From: Streptomyces chartreusis
GTDB lineage: Bacteria; Actinomycetota; Actinomycetes; Streptomycetales; Streptomycetaceae
Length of the DNA: 64,000 nt
Reading direction: 5' to 3'
NCBI RefSeq assembly: GCF_008704715.1
Contig: NZ_CP023689.1
Coordinates: forward strand, 1,302,001-1,366,000
Below are positions 39,921-48,017 of the stretch, piece after piece. A program made the translations under genes and the position numbers. The notes below the pieces were generated by a model. That model saw only the letters and a list, made by a program, of their open reading frames with translations, ran no database searches and had not been told where the DNA came from. Each line of letters begins with the position of its first letter. The first letter of the stretch is position 1.

Positions 39921-41376
39921 GGCTGTGGCTCCATCCCTTCGGGGCGGTGACGGTGTTCTTCAGGTCGCAGTAGAAGTCGAAGCTCCAGGTGCCGCCCTCG
40001 CGTCCGACGCCGGACTGGCGGGAGCCGCCGAAGGGGGCCTGGAGGTCGCGTACGAAGAAGCAGTTGACCCAGACCGTGCCGGCGACGAGCCGCGCGGTGA
40101 CGCGTTCGGCGCGCTCGGGGTCGCCGGTGGCGAGGGTGGCGGCGAGCCCGAAGCGGGTGTCGTTGGCGAGGCGTACGGCCTCGTCCTCGTCGGCGAAGGT
40201 CTGGAGGGTGAGGACCGGCCCGAAGACCTCCTCCTGCACGATCTCGGAGTCCTGGGCGACATCGGTGAGCAGGGTCGGCGCGTAGAACTGCCCGTCCCGG
40301 CGCTCCCCGCCGACGACCGCACGGGCCCCGGCCTCGACGGCCCGCCGCACGAACCCGTCGATCTTCTCCAGCTGACGGGGGTGGATGTTGGGACCGATGT
40401 CGGTGGCCTCGTCGCGCGGGTCGCCCTGCGTCAGCGCACCCGCCCTGTCGGCGAAGCGCCGGGTGAACTCCTCGGCGACGGACTCCTCCACCAGGATGCG
40501 GGTGGCGGCGAGGCAGACCTGCCCGGCGTTGTCGTACTGCTCCACGGCGAGGTCGACCGCGAGGTCCAGGTCGGCGTCGGCGAACACCAGCAGCGGTGAC
40601 TTGCCGCCGAGTTCGAGGCTGAGCGGGGTGAGGTTCGCGGCGGCGGACGCGGCGATCCGCTTGGCGGTGGGAACCGAGCCCGTGAAGCTGATCCGGCGCA
40701 CGTCCGGGTGCGCGGTGAGGGTGTCGCCGATCTCGGAGCCGTAGCCCTGGACGACGTTGAGGACACCGGCGGGCAGGCCCGCCTCGGCGGCGATGTCGGC
40801 GAGGAGGGAGGCGGTGAGCGGGGACCACTCGGCGGGCTTGAGGACGACGGTGTCGCCGGCCGCGAGCGCCGGGGCGACCTTCCAGGTGGCCAGCATGAGC
40901 GGCGCGTTCCACGGGGTGATCAGCACGCACGGTCCGGCCGGGTCCCAGGAGACGTGGTTGGTGTGCCCGCGCGTCTCGAAGTCCTCGTGGCCGAGGGAGA
41001 GCAACCAGTCCGCGAAGAAGCGGAAGTTGTGGGCGACGCGGGGCATCACGCCCCGGCGGTGCGAGCGCAGCAGGGCGCCGTTGTCGGTGGTCTCGACGAC
41101 GGCGAGCTCCTCGATCCGCTTCTCGACCCCGTCGGCGATGGCGTGCAGGATGCGGGCCCGCTCGGCACGGGGCGTGGCGGCCCAGGCGGGGAAGGCCTCA
41201 CGGGCGGCGGCGACGGCGGCCTCGGCCTCGGCGGGACCACCGCGGGCGATCTCACCGAGGACGCCGCCGTCGATGGGAGAGGTGTCGGTGAAGGTACCGG
41301 CGGAGGCGACACGCTTGCCGCCGATCCAGTGCCGGGTGTCGACGGCAACTCCGGCGACGACGATCTTGTCAGGCAT
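39913..41376 (-). CDS. hpaE: Semialdehyde dehydrogenase, HpaE-like
   Basis: A 487-residue aldehyde dehydrogenase. The cofactor region ITPWNAPLMLATWKVAPALA resembles 5-carboxymethyl-2-hydroxymuconate semialdehyde dehydrogenases. Catalytic Cys is in NAGQVCLAATRILVE and Glu in SLELGGKSPLLVF. Its place immediately before the HpaD gene supports oxidation of the ring-cleavage semialdehyde. ATG 41376 is preferred to an upstream in-frame codon at 41442 because the extension would read through a dispersed intergenic repeat. Confidence 0.88.
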   Translation of the reverse strand: MPDKIVVAGVAVDTRHWIGGKRVASAGTFTDTSPIDGGVLGEIARGGPAEAEAAVAAAREAFPAWAATPRAERARILHAIADGVEKRIEELAVVETTDNGALLRSHRRGVMPRVAHNFRFFADWLLSLGHEDFETRGHTNHVSWDPAGPCVLITPWNAPLMLATWKVAPALAAGDTVVLKPAEWSPLTASLLADIAAEAGLPAGVLNVVQGYGSEIGDTLTAHPDVRRISFTGSVPTAKRIAASAAANLTPLSLELGGKSPLLVFADADLDLAVDLAVEQYDNAGQVCLAATRILVEESVAEEFTRRFADRAGALTQGDPRDEATDIGPNIHPRQLEKIDGFVRRAVEAGARAVVGGERRDGQFYAPTLLTDVAQDSEIVQEEVFGPVLTLQTFADEDEAVRLANDTRFGLAATLATGDPERAERVTARLVAGTVWVNCFFVRDLQAPFGGSRQSGVGREGGTWSFDFYCDLKNTVTAPKGWSHSHG

Positions 41377-41416
41377 GACTAGGGCTCCATATGAACGAGG
41401 GATGACGACACCAACC

Positions 41417-41441
41417 AGGGGCGCGGGGAACTGCGCGACCA
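41417..41441 (-). repeat. Dispersed intergenic element, copy 2
   Basis: The reverse complement is identical over 25 nt to the copy at 9163. It sits in the 96-bp gap between the decarboxylase-like gene and the HpaE gene, inside an otherwise tight operon. It could affect RNA stability or form an internal promoter or terminator. Confidence 0.6.
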
Positions 41442-41472
41442 ACCACGACGCACCCGCGGCCGACCACGAACC

Positions 41473-42285
41473 TCACCCGGCAGACGCTCCGGACGTCCCC
41501 ACCTCCAACAGCCGCCCCCCGTCCCAGACCACCCCGACCTGCCGGTAATACGCGGCGATCGGCTCACGGACCTCCAGCCGGGCGAGCTCCTCGGTAGGCG
41601 CCTCGAAAAGCTCCAACTCGGCTTCCCCCACCCATGGTTGACCTGCCTCGAAGGACGCCGCCCCCGTCTCGACCAGCTCGTCGAGCGCGAGCCCCTTGCC
41701 CTTCTCGATCGAGGGGAGCCACCGGTGATGGGCCATCGGATGCGCGTTCACGAACCCGTTCGACTCGGCCGGCTCCCGCAGGGTGACCACGGCCTGCGCC
41801 AGCCGGCGATCCGCGGCGGCCAGCGTCGCCCCGAACCGCGCCCCCGCCTCGATCCGCGGAGCGGGCCCGTACGGGTGCGGCCGCGTCTGGTGGATGGAGC
41901 CGAGCTTCTTGGGATACCCCTGGTGCAGCCCGCGCGCGATGGCGAAGTCCTTGTCGACCCAGATGTACACGCACCGCGAGTAGGTCTGCCCGCGGTACTT
42001 GCACCGGACGACCGCGAAGGCCTCCTTGTACTGCGACAGCACGGGATCGAGCAGCTCCGCCCCGGACTGCGAGCAGGACTGCCAGTCGGCCCAGATCAGG
42101 GCCACGGCACCGGGATCCTCGTCGGCCAACTCCAGCGGCTCGGGCAGCAGTTCCCGCACTCGCGCCGGGTCCGTGCGGTACTCGACGGTCAGCAGGTCGC
42201 CGGAGTAGTGCCACGGCGGCGACGGGATCAGCGACGAGGCACCGCTGCCGGTCTTGGGGTGGAAGTAGCCACGGACTGGGGACAT
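41473..42285 (-). CDS. Acetoacetate-decarboxylase-family protein
   Basis: A 270-residue ADC-fold protein. The Schiff-base lysine region is present as HQGYPKKLGSIH near residue 120, and CVYIWVDKDFAIARG precedes it. Acetoacetate decarboxylase works by this lysine, but many family members act on other beta-keto acids or aldol substrates. It has not been part of the known Hpa pathway. Here it may replace a decarboxylation or hydration step that the cluster otherwise lacks. ATG 42285 begins MSPVRGYFHPKTG. Confidence 0.85.
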   Translation of the reverse strand: MSPVRGYFHPKTGSGASSLIPSPPWHYSGDLLTVEYRTDPARVRELLPEPLELADEDPGAVALIWADWQSCSQSGAELLDPVLSQYKEAFAVVRCKYRGQTYSRCVYIWVDKDFAIARGLHQGYPKKLGSIHQTRPHPYGPAPRIEAGARFGATLAAADRRLAQAVVTLREPAESNGFVNAHPMAHHRWLPSIEKGKGLALDELVETGAASFEAGQPWVGEAELELFEAPTEELARLEVREPIAAYYRQVGVVWDGGRLLEVGTSGASAG

Positions 42286-42296
42286 GACGGGGTTCC

Positions 42297-43505
42297 TTAC
42301 GCGGTGAGGGCGGGCTGCTTCAGCAGCTGGGCGCGGTAGCGGGCGGCACCCACGGCGGCGCTGTGGCCGCCGAGCGCGACGACGCCGACCAGCCGGTCGT
42401 CGGCGTGGTAGCCCACCAGGACGTCGCCTTCGGGATCGCCGTCCAGGACGCGCACGTCGCCGAGGCCGAGGACGGGCGCGCCGAACGACTGGAGCCGGAA
42501 GTCGTGCTGGTCGCTCCAGAAGGTGGGCAGGGGGGCGAAGGGAGCGGATTCGGCCTGGCCGCCCGCCAGATGGGCGGCCAGCGTCCGGGCCGCGTGCTTG
42601 GCGGTGTCGGTCGGGATGGACCAGTGCTCGACGCGGCGGGACGCGCCGTCGTAGCGGGCGTTGGGGAAGCGGGCGACGTCGCCGACGGCCACGACCTCCG
42701 GCCGGCCGCCGGCCCTCAGCTGCTCGTCGGTCAGTACGCCGTCGGTGAGGTCGAGCCCGTTGCCGGCCAGCCACTCGGTGTTGGCGACCGAGCCGACCGA
42801 CTCGACGACCACGTCGGCGGGCAGGACCGTGCCGTCGGTCAGGACGACGCCCGTCACCCGGTCCTCGCCCTCGAACCCGGCGACCCCGGTGCCGAGCGCG
42901 AAGCGGACCCCGCGCTCCTCGTGCCGCTTCAGCAGGGCACGCGCGAGCAGCTCACCGAGCGGTCCGACCATCGGCAGGGGCAGCGGGTCGACGACGGTCA
43001 CCTCGGTGACGCCGAGCGCGACGGCGGTCGCGGCGACCTCGCAACCGATGAAGCCGGCGCCGACCACGACCACCCGCGCGCCGGGGCGTGTCAGCTCCTC
43101 GCGCAGGCCCTGGGCGTCGTCGATGGTGCGGACGGTGTGGCGGCCGGCGAGCGGGCCGGGGCAGCGCAGCCGCCGGGGGCGCATACCGGTGGCGACGACG
43201 AGTCCGTCGTACGGGATCTCGGAGCCGTCGTCGAGGGCGACGACGCGTTCGGCCAGGCGGGCGGCGGCGACCCGGGTGCCGAGGCGCCAGTCCACGTCGG
43301 CGGCGGCCGCCTTCGGGGTGAAGGCGAGCGACTCGAAGGGCGCCTTGCCGGCGAGGACCTCCTTGGACAGCGGAGGCCGGTTGTAGGGCATGTGGGGCTC
43401 GTCGCCCACCACCGTGATCGCGCCGGTCCAGCCGGCCGCGCGCAGCTGTTCGGCGGCGCGCAGGCCGCCCATCGAGGCGCCGGCGACGACTACGCGTCCG
43501 GTCAT
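42297..43505 (-). CDS. FAD-dependent ferredoxin reductase
   Basis: A 402-residue NAD(P)H-ferredoxin reductase of the putidaredoxin-reductase type. The FAD site is GRVVVAGASMGGLRAAEQL, the NAD(P) site ARVVVVGAGFIGCEVAATA near 140-158, and the C-terminal FAD motif VAVGDVARFPN near 275. It passes electrons to the adjacent small ferredoxin and so to the P450 encoded in the divergent unit at 45405. Confidence 0.92.
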   Translation of the reverse strand: MTGRVVVAGASMGGLRAAEQLRAAGWTGAITVVGDEPHMPYNRPPLSKEVLAGKAPFESLAFTPKAAAADVDWRLGTRVAAARLAERVVALDDGSEIPYDGLVVATGMRPRRLRCPGPLAGRHTVRTIDDAQGLREELTRPGARVVVVGAGFIGCEVAATAVALGVTEVTVVDPLPLPMVGPLGELLARALLKRHEERGVRFALGTGVAGFEGEDRVTGVVLTDGTVLPADVVVESVGSVANTEWLAGNGLDLTDGVLTDEQLRAGGRPEVVAVGDVARFPNARYDGASRRVEHWSIPTDTAKHAARTLAAHLAGGQAESAPFAPLPTFWSDQHDFRLQSFGAPVLGLGDVRVLDGDPEGDVLVGYHADDRLVGVVALGGHSAAVGAARYRAQLLKQPALTA

Positions 43506-43510
43506 GGGGC

Positions 43511-43699
43511 TCAGCCCTCGATCCGGATGGCCTGGAGCGGGCAGACGTCGGCGGCTTCCTCGACCTCGTCGCGCAGCGCGTCGTCGGGCTCGGAGACGAA
43601 TACGAGGTGTCCGTCGTCGTCCATCGAGAAGACGTCGGGGGCCGCGAAGACGCACTGGCCGTGGTCCTGGCACTTGTTCATGTCGACTACGACCTTCAT
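43511..43699 (-). CDS. [3Fe-4S]-type ferredoxin with CxxHxxC motif
   Basis: A 62-residue cytochrome P450-type ferredoxin. Cluster ligands are Cys10, Cys16 and Cys53 (DVCPLQAI); the position that would hold a fourth cysteine is His13, giving CQDHGQC. This pattern is known in actinobacterial P450 ferredoxins and alters redox potential. AGGAGG lies upstream of ATG 43699. It is the first gene of the unit and immediately precedes its reductase gene. Confidence 0.93.
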   Translation of the reverse strand: MKVVVDMNKCQDHGQCVFAAPDVFSMDDDGHLVFVSEPDDALRDEVEEAADVCPLQAIRIEG

Positions 43700-43748
43700 G
43701 GCCGGTCCTCCTGGAGGTGAGGGCGTCGGAGCGGAGTGAAGGGGATGC

Positions 43749-43778
43749 GGGGCCCGGCCGGCTGTGCGGCCGGGCCCC
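43749..43778 (-). promoter_or_regulatory. Strong hairpin in the ferredoxin operon leader
   Basis: GGGGCCCGGCCG (43749-43760) pairs perfectly with CGGCCGGGCCCC (43767-43778) over a 6-nt loop. It is 50 nt upstream of the ferredoxin start and downstream of operator S3, so it lies within the transcript leader. It may act as attenuator, RNA stabiliser or terminator of opposing transcription. Confidence 0.6.
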
Positions 43779-43813
43779 TTGGCCAAAGGGGTGCGAGAGC
43801 CACACCCCTGACT

Positions 43814-43828
43814 CGTTTGGCTTCAAAC
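43814..43828. promoter_or_regulatory. Shared catabolic operator S3 (before ferredoxin unit)
   Basis: CGTTTGGCTTCAAAC, a near-perfect palindrome of GTTTG and CAAAC arms, lies 115 bp before the ferredoxin start in the 326-bp divergent gap. Confidence 0.68.
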
Positions 43829-43921
43829 AACATAGGAAGCCGCTCGACCCTGGTCAATACCTGTCCAGGTGGATAAATTTTTGAGGCCGCCCCCTTGCGG
43901 GACGACGAATCCTCTCCATAC

Positions 43922-43937
43922 CGTTCGGGTTCAAACG
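43922..43937. promoter_or_regulatory. Shared catabolic operator S2 (before ligase-P450 unit)
   Basis: CGTTCGGGTTCAAACG, 89 bp before the ligase start. Fourteen positions are identical to the MarR-promoter site S1. Confidence 0.7.
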
Positions 43938-44025
43938 ACGACCCGGGGTCGCCTCTCCCCCATCTCGCACCCCCTGCTCAGGTCGTCCGCACGCCACCCT
44001 TCCCCATCCCTCCGAGGAGACATCG

Positions 44026-45372
44026 GTGAGCGCTCACGACAAACCAGACATCCGCCGGCACATGGAGCGGCTCACCGCCGAGGGTGTCGACGTGGTCCGG
44101 GTGACCTATCCCGACCTCATCGGCACCGACCGCGCCCGTGACGTGCTGGTGGACCATCTGCCGGCGGCCTGCGAACACGGTCTGGCGTTCTGCCGGGCCG
44201 TCTACCACACCACCCCGCAGGGCGACGTGGTCCCGGTCCCGGGCGGTCTGGACGCCGGCCTGCCCGACGTCACCGTGCGCCCCGACCTGTCCACCCTGAC
44301 CACGCTCCCCTGGGAGCCCGGCGTCGCCACCTGCCTCGGCGAGGTCACCGACCCGGCGACCGGCGCCCCCGCCCCCGAGTCACCGCGCGACCTGCTGCGC
44401 ACGGTCCTGGCCCACTGCGCCGAGCAGGGCCTGCGTCCGATCGTCGGCCCGGAGCTGGAGTACTTCCTGCTGGAGCGGACCGCCGCCGGCTGGCGACGGC
44501 ACCCCGAGACGACCGGCGCCGTCTACACGGCCGGCCTGCGCGCCGACCCCTCGAACCATCTGCTGCGCACCCTGCGCCACCTGCGTGACCTGGGCATCGG
44601 TGTGATCACCGGCAACCACGAGTTCGACGGCGGCCAGTACGAGATCAACCTCACCCACTCCGACGCGCTGGACGCGGCCGACCGCTCCTTCCGCTTCAAG
44701 GCCGCGGTCAAGGAACTGGCCCGCCGGGACGGCCTGCTGGCCACCTTCATGGCCAAGCCGTTCGGCGACGCCGGCGGCTCGGGCTTCCATCTGCATCTGT
44801 CCTGCGACGACGCGGAGGCCCGCAACGCCTTCGACGACCCCGCGGGGGCCCACGGACTGTCGGCCGTCGCCCGGCACGCGATCGCCGGCATCGTCGCCCA
44901 CGCGCCCGCGCTCGCCGCGCTGCTCAACCCGACCGTGAACTCCTACAAGCGCTTCGGCCCGGACACCCTCGCGCCCTGGCTGATCGACTGGGGCCTGGAC
45001 AACCGCAGCGCCATGGTCCGCATCCCGCCCGAGCGCGGCGCCGGCGCCCGCCTCGAGCTGCGTCTCGGTGACGCGAGCGCCAACCCCTACCTGGCGATCG
45101 CGGCCACCCTCGCCGCCGCCCTCCTCGGAATCCGCGCCGGTGAGGAGCCCCCGCCCCCGCTGGAGGGCTACGGCTACGACACCGCGCGGTCAGCGCTGCT
45201 GCCCACCGACCTGTCCGCCGCGCTCGACGCGCTGGAGGCGGACACCGACCTGGCCGACCTGCTCGGCAAGGACTTCACCACCTCCTACCTCACCTACAAG
45301 CGCAACGAGGTCGAACGCTTCCAACGGCACGTCACCGACTGGGAGTTCACCGAGTACGCCTACCACCTGTGA
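44026..45372 (+). CDS. Glutamine-synthetase-like gamma-glutamyl ligase
   Basis: A 448-residue GS-fold ligase, likely PuuA-like, joining glutamate to an amine using ATP. The metal and ATP elements include GPELEYFLLE near 145, the NHEFDGGQYEIN strand, and KPFGDAGGSGFHLHLSC near 245, a variant of the GS signature. The PERGAGARLELRLGDASANPYLA block carries the C-terminal active-site arginines. It lacks the adenylylation-loop features of GlnA. The context of PuuC-, PuuD- and PuuP-like genes and a P450 argues for a biogenic or aromatic amine substrate. GTG 44026 follows GAGGAGA. Confidence 0.9.
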   Translation: MSAHDKPDIRRHMERLTAEGVDVVRVTYPDLIGTDRARDVLVDHLPAACEHGLAFCRAVYHTTPQGDVVPVPGGLDAGLPDVTVRPDLSTLTTLPWEPGVATCLGEVTDPATGAPAPESPRDLLRTVLAHCAEQGLRPIVGPELEYFLLERTAAGWRRHPETTGAVYTAGLRADPSNHLLRTLRHLRDLGIGVITGNHEFDGGQYEINLTHSDALDAADRSFRFKAAVKELARRDGLLATFMAKPFGDAGGSGFHLHLSCDDAEARNAFDDPAGAHGLSAVARHAIAGIVAHAPALAALLNPTVNSYKRFGPDTLAPWLIDWGLDNRSAMVRIPPERGAGARLELRLGDASANPYLAIAATLAAALLGIRAGEEPPPPLEGYGYDTARSALLPTDLSAALDALEADTDLADLLGKDFTTSYLTYKRNEVERFQRHVTDWEFTEYAYHL

Positions 45373-45404
45373 CCCCGCGGTCCCGTGACACCCAGGAGCC
45401 ATCG

Positions 45405-46679
45405 ATGACTTCCGCTTCCGCATCCGAGCCGATGCCGCTCGCCGACGTGAACCTCACCGACCTCGACAAGTTCACCGACGGGGTGACGCCCTGGCGCATG
45501 TTCCACACCCTGCGCCACGAGGACCCGGTGCACTGGCAGCCGGAGGACGCCCCCAACTCCGGCTTCTGGGCGGTGACCCGGCACGCCGACATAGCCCGCG
45601 TCGACCGCGACCCGGAGACCTTCACCTCCACGAGGTTCGTCAACCTGGAGGAGGTCGACGACGACCAGATCAAGAAGCGCGCCTCCATCCTGGAGATGGA
45701 CGGTGTCCGGCACCGCGCGCTGCGCAGCGTCATCCAGCGGCAGTTCGGCGCGAGCGTCATCAACAGCTACGCAGACTTCCTGCGCGGCCTGACCGCGACG
45801 ACGCTGGACGCGGCGCTCGCGAAGGGCACGTTCGACTTCGTCTCCGATGTCTCAGCGGACTTCCCGATCAACGTCCTGGCGCGGCTGCTCGACGTGCCGC
45901 CGGAGGACAACCAGCAGCTCATCGACTGGGGCAACCGCATCATCGGCAACACCGACCCCGACTACGCGGACGTGCTGCTGCACAGCGCGGAGAGCGAGAA
46001 GTACCGCGATCTGCCGTTCCGCTCCCCCGCGTCCGTCGAGGTCTTCGAGTACGGCCGTGAGCTGGCCCGGCAGCGCCGCGGCGGCGACGGTTCCGACCTG
46101 GTGTCGAAGCTGGTCAACACCGTCCCGCGCGACGGCGTCCCGCTGTCCGCGCAGGACTTCGACAACTACTTCCTGCTGCTGGTGGTAGCCGGCAACGAAA
46201 CCACCCGGCACACCATCACCCACTCCATGCTGGCCCTGCTCCAGCACCCCGAGCAGCTGGCCCGCCTCCAGGAGGACCCCTCGCTGATCCCCGTGGCGGT
46301 CGAGGAGTTCCTGCGCTGGGCATCCCCCGTCTACCACTTCCGGCGCACCGCCACCCGGGACGTCGAGCTCGGCGGCAAGCAGCTCAAGGAGGGCGACAAG
46401 GTCGTCATGTGGTTCGCCTCCGGCAACCGCGACGAGGAGGTCTTCGGCAACCCGTACGACTTCGACGTCGCCCGAGCCGACAACGACCACGTCACCTTCG
46501 GCAAGGGCAGCCCGCACCTGTGCCTGGGCAACCTGCTCGCCCGCACCGAGATCCGCATCATGTTCGAGGAGCTGATCCCGCGCCTCGCCGACATCAAGCT
46601 GGCCGGCGAAGTGCCGCGGGTGCGCTCCAACTTCGTGAACGGCATCAAGAAGCTGCCGGTCAAGGTCACGCTCGCGTGA
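45405..46679 (+). CDS. Cytochrome P450
   Basis: A 424-residue soluble class I P450. The I-helix oxygen-activation motif is VVAGNETTRHT near 255, the ExxR pair in a VEEFLRWASPVYHFRR segment, and the heme cysteine is in FGKGSPHLCLGNLLA near 365, with a Pro before the usual His. Electrons are probably delivered by the ferredoxin and reductase of the divergent unit. It follows the gamma-glutamyl ligase by 32 bp with AGGAG before ATG 45405, so ligation and hydroxylation appear coupled. The substrate is unknown. Confidence 0.93.
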   Translation: MTSASASEPMPLADVNLTDLDKFTDGVTPWRMFHTLRHEDPVHWQPEDAPNSGFWAVTRHADIARVDRDPETFTSTRFVNLEEVDDDQIKKRASILEMDGVRHRALRSVIQRQFGASVINSYADFLRGLTATTLDAALAKGTFDFVSDVSADFPINVLARLLDVPPEDNQQLIDWGNRIIGNTDPDYADVLLHSAESEKYRDLPFRSPASVEVFEYGRELARQRRGGDGSDLVSKLVNTVPRDGVPLSAQDFDNYFLLLVVAGNETTRHTITHSMLALLQHPEQLARLQEDPSLIPVAVEEFLRWASPVYHFRRTATRDVELGGKQLKEGDKVVMWFASGNRDEEVFGNPYDFDVARADNDHVTFGKGSPHLCLGNLLARTEIRIMFEELIPRLADIKLAGEVPRVRSNFVNGIKKLPVKVTLA

Positions 46680-46755
46680 GGACCTGAGCGCTTGAGCGCC
46701 GGGGCGCCCGGAAATTCGGGTGCCCCGGTGCGCCGGCCGGCAGTACCGTCCCGGC

Positions 46756-47496
46756 GTGAGCGATGACGACGGCTACTTCGGAGAGAACATCGCGGCCGGG
46801 TACGACGATTCGGCGGCGGACATGTTCCGCGCGGACGTGGTGGACCCGGCGGTGGACCTGCTGGCCGAACTCGCGGGCGACGGACCGGCGCTCGAACTCG
46901 GCGTAGGCACCGGCCGGATCGCGCTGCCGCTGACCTCCCGCGGAGTCCCGGTGCACGGCATCGACATGTCACGGGCGATGGTGGAGCGGCTGCGCGCGAA
47001 GCCCGGCGGTGACGCCGTCGGGGTGACGATCGGGGACTTCTCGACGACCCGGGTGCCGGGCGAGTTCGCCCTCGCGTACCTCGTCTTCAACACGATCGGC
47101 AATCTGACCACCCAGGACGCCCAGGTCGACTGCTTCGCCAACGCCGCCGCCCATCTGCGGCCCGGCGGCTGCTTCGTGATCGAGGTGGGCGTGCCCGACC
47201 TGCGGCGGCTGCCGCCCGGCCAGACCGCCGTACCGTTCCACATCGGTGACACGGGCTGGGCGTTCGACACCTACGACGTCGCCACGCAGGCGATGAGCTC
47301 GAACTACGTCACCATCACCGACGGCCGCGCCGAGCACTGGTCCATCCCGTTCCGCTATGTGTGGCCGGCCGAACTGGACCTGATGGCCCGGCTGGCGGGC
47401 CTGAAGCTGCGGGACCGCTGGGGCGACTGGACACGCGAGCCGTTCACCGCGGAGAGCGGCAAGCACGTGTCGGTGTGGGAGAAGCCGGCCGGGTGA
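46756..47496 (+). CDS. Class I SAM-dependent methyltransferase
   Basis: A 246-residue methyltransferase. SAM-binding motif I is ALELGVGTGRIALPLTSRG near 43-61, followed by the acidic HGIDMSRAMVERL. YLVFNTIGNLTTQDAQ and AAHLRPGGCFVIEVG complete the Rossmann core. GTG 46756 is chosen because homology begins at SDDDGYFGENIAAGYDDS. It follows the P450 gene by 76 bp with no operator between. Whether it belongs to the catabolic unit is unclear. Confidence 0.88.
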   Translation: MSDDDGYFGENIAAGYDDSAADMFRADVVDPAVDLLAELAGDGPALELGVGTGRIALPLTSRGVPVHGIDMSRAMVERLRAKPGGDAVGVTIGDFSTTRVPGEFALAYLVFNTIGNLTTQDAQVDCFANAAAHLRPGGCFVIEVGVPDLRRLPPGQTAVPFHIGDTGWAFDTYDVATQAMSSNYVTITDGRAEHWSIPFRYVWPAELDLMARLAGLKLRDRWGDWTREPFTAESGKHVSVWEKPAG

Positions 47497-47506
47497 GAAC
47501 CGCGGG

Positions 47507-47965
47507 TCAGGGGTTCGTCCACGCCTCGGGGTCGTCCGCGAGGCTCAGCACGTCGTCGGGCAGCTTCGCCGCGGCGACGTGCGCCAGGGTGACCTCGCCG
47601 AGGATCTTGCGGACGTTCGCGCGTACGGCGATCCACAGGGGCAGCAGGGACTCCGCGGGGCCGATGTAGGAGAGGTCGGGCGGGCGGACGCCGCGCACCG
47701 AGACCAGGGGGCCGTCGGCCACACGGATCACCTCGGCGATGGCGATCGACTCCGCCGGCCGGGCCAGCCGGTACCCGCCCTTGCCGCCGCGCTGGCTGAC
47801 CACGAGGCCGCCCCGGCGCAGATCGCCGAGGATGCCCTCCAGGAACTTGTGGGGGATGCCCTGCGCCTCGGCGATGGCTTCGGCCTTCAGTGACGTGTCG
47901 TCTCCTGCCGCGGCCAGCTCCAACGCCGCCCGCACCGCATAGTCCGCTCTGGCCGAGATCCGCAT
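47507..47965 (-). CDS. Rrf2-family regulator, CymR-like
   Basis: A 152-residue winged-helix regulator beginning MRISARADYAVRAALELA, with recognition part IAEAQGIPHKFLEGILGDLRRGGLV and wing SQRGGKGGYRLARP. It contains no cysteine, so it cannot bind an Fe-S cluster as IscR or NsrR does. This fits the CymR type, which controls cysteine and sulfur genes. It lies beside the organosulfur operons and is the likely binder of the TTCCCTA/TAGGAA sites at 32706 and 49317. It is convergent with the methyltransferase gene. Confidence 0.88.
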   Translation of the reverse strand: MRISARADYAVRAALELAAAGDDTSLKAEAIAEAQGIPHKFLEGILGDLRRGGLVVSQRGGKGGYRLARPAESIAIAEVIRVADGPLVSVRGVRPPDLSYIGPAESLLPLWIAVRANVRKILGEVTLAHVAAAKLPDDVLSLADDPEAWTNP

Positions 47966-48017
47966 GCTGAGATTATCCCTCACGCCCGCGGCGGTCCTCA
48001 CCGGCAGGCCGCCCGGG

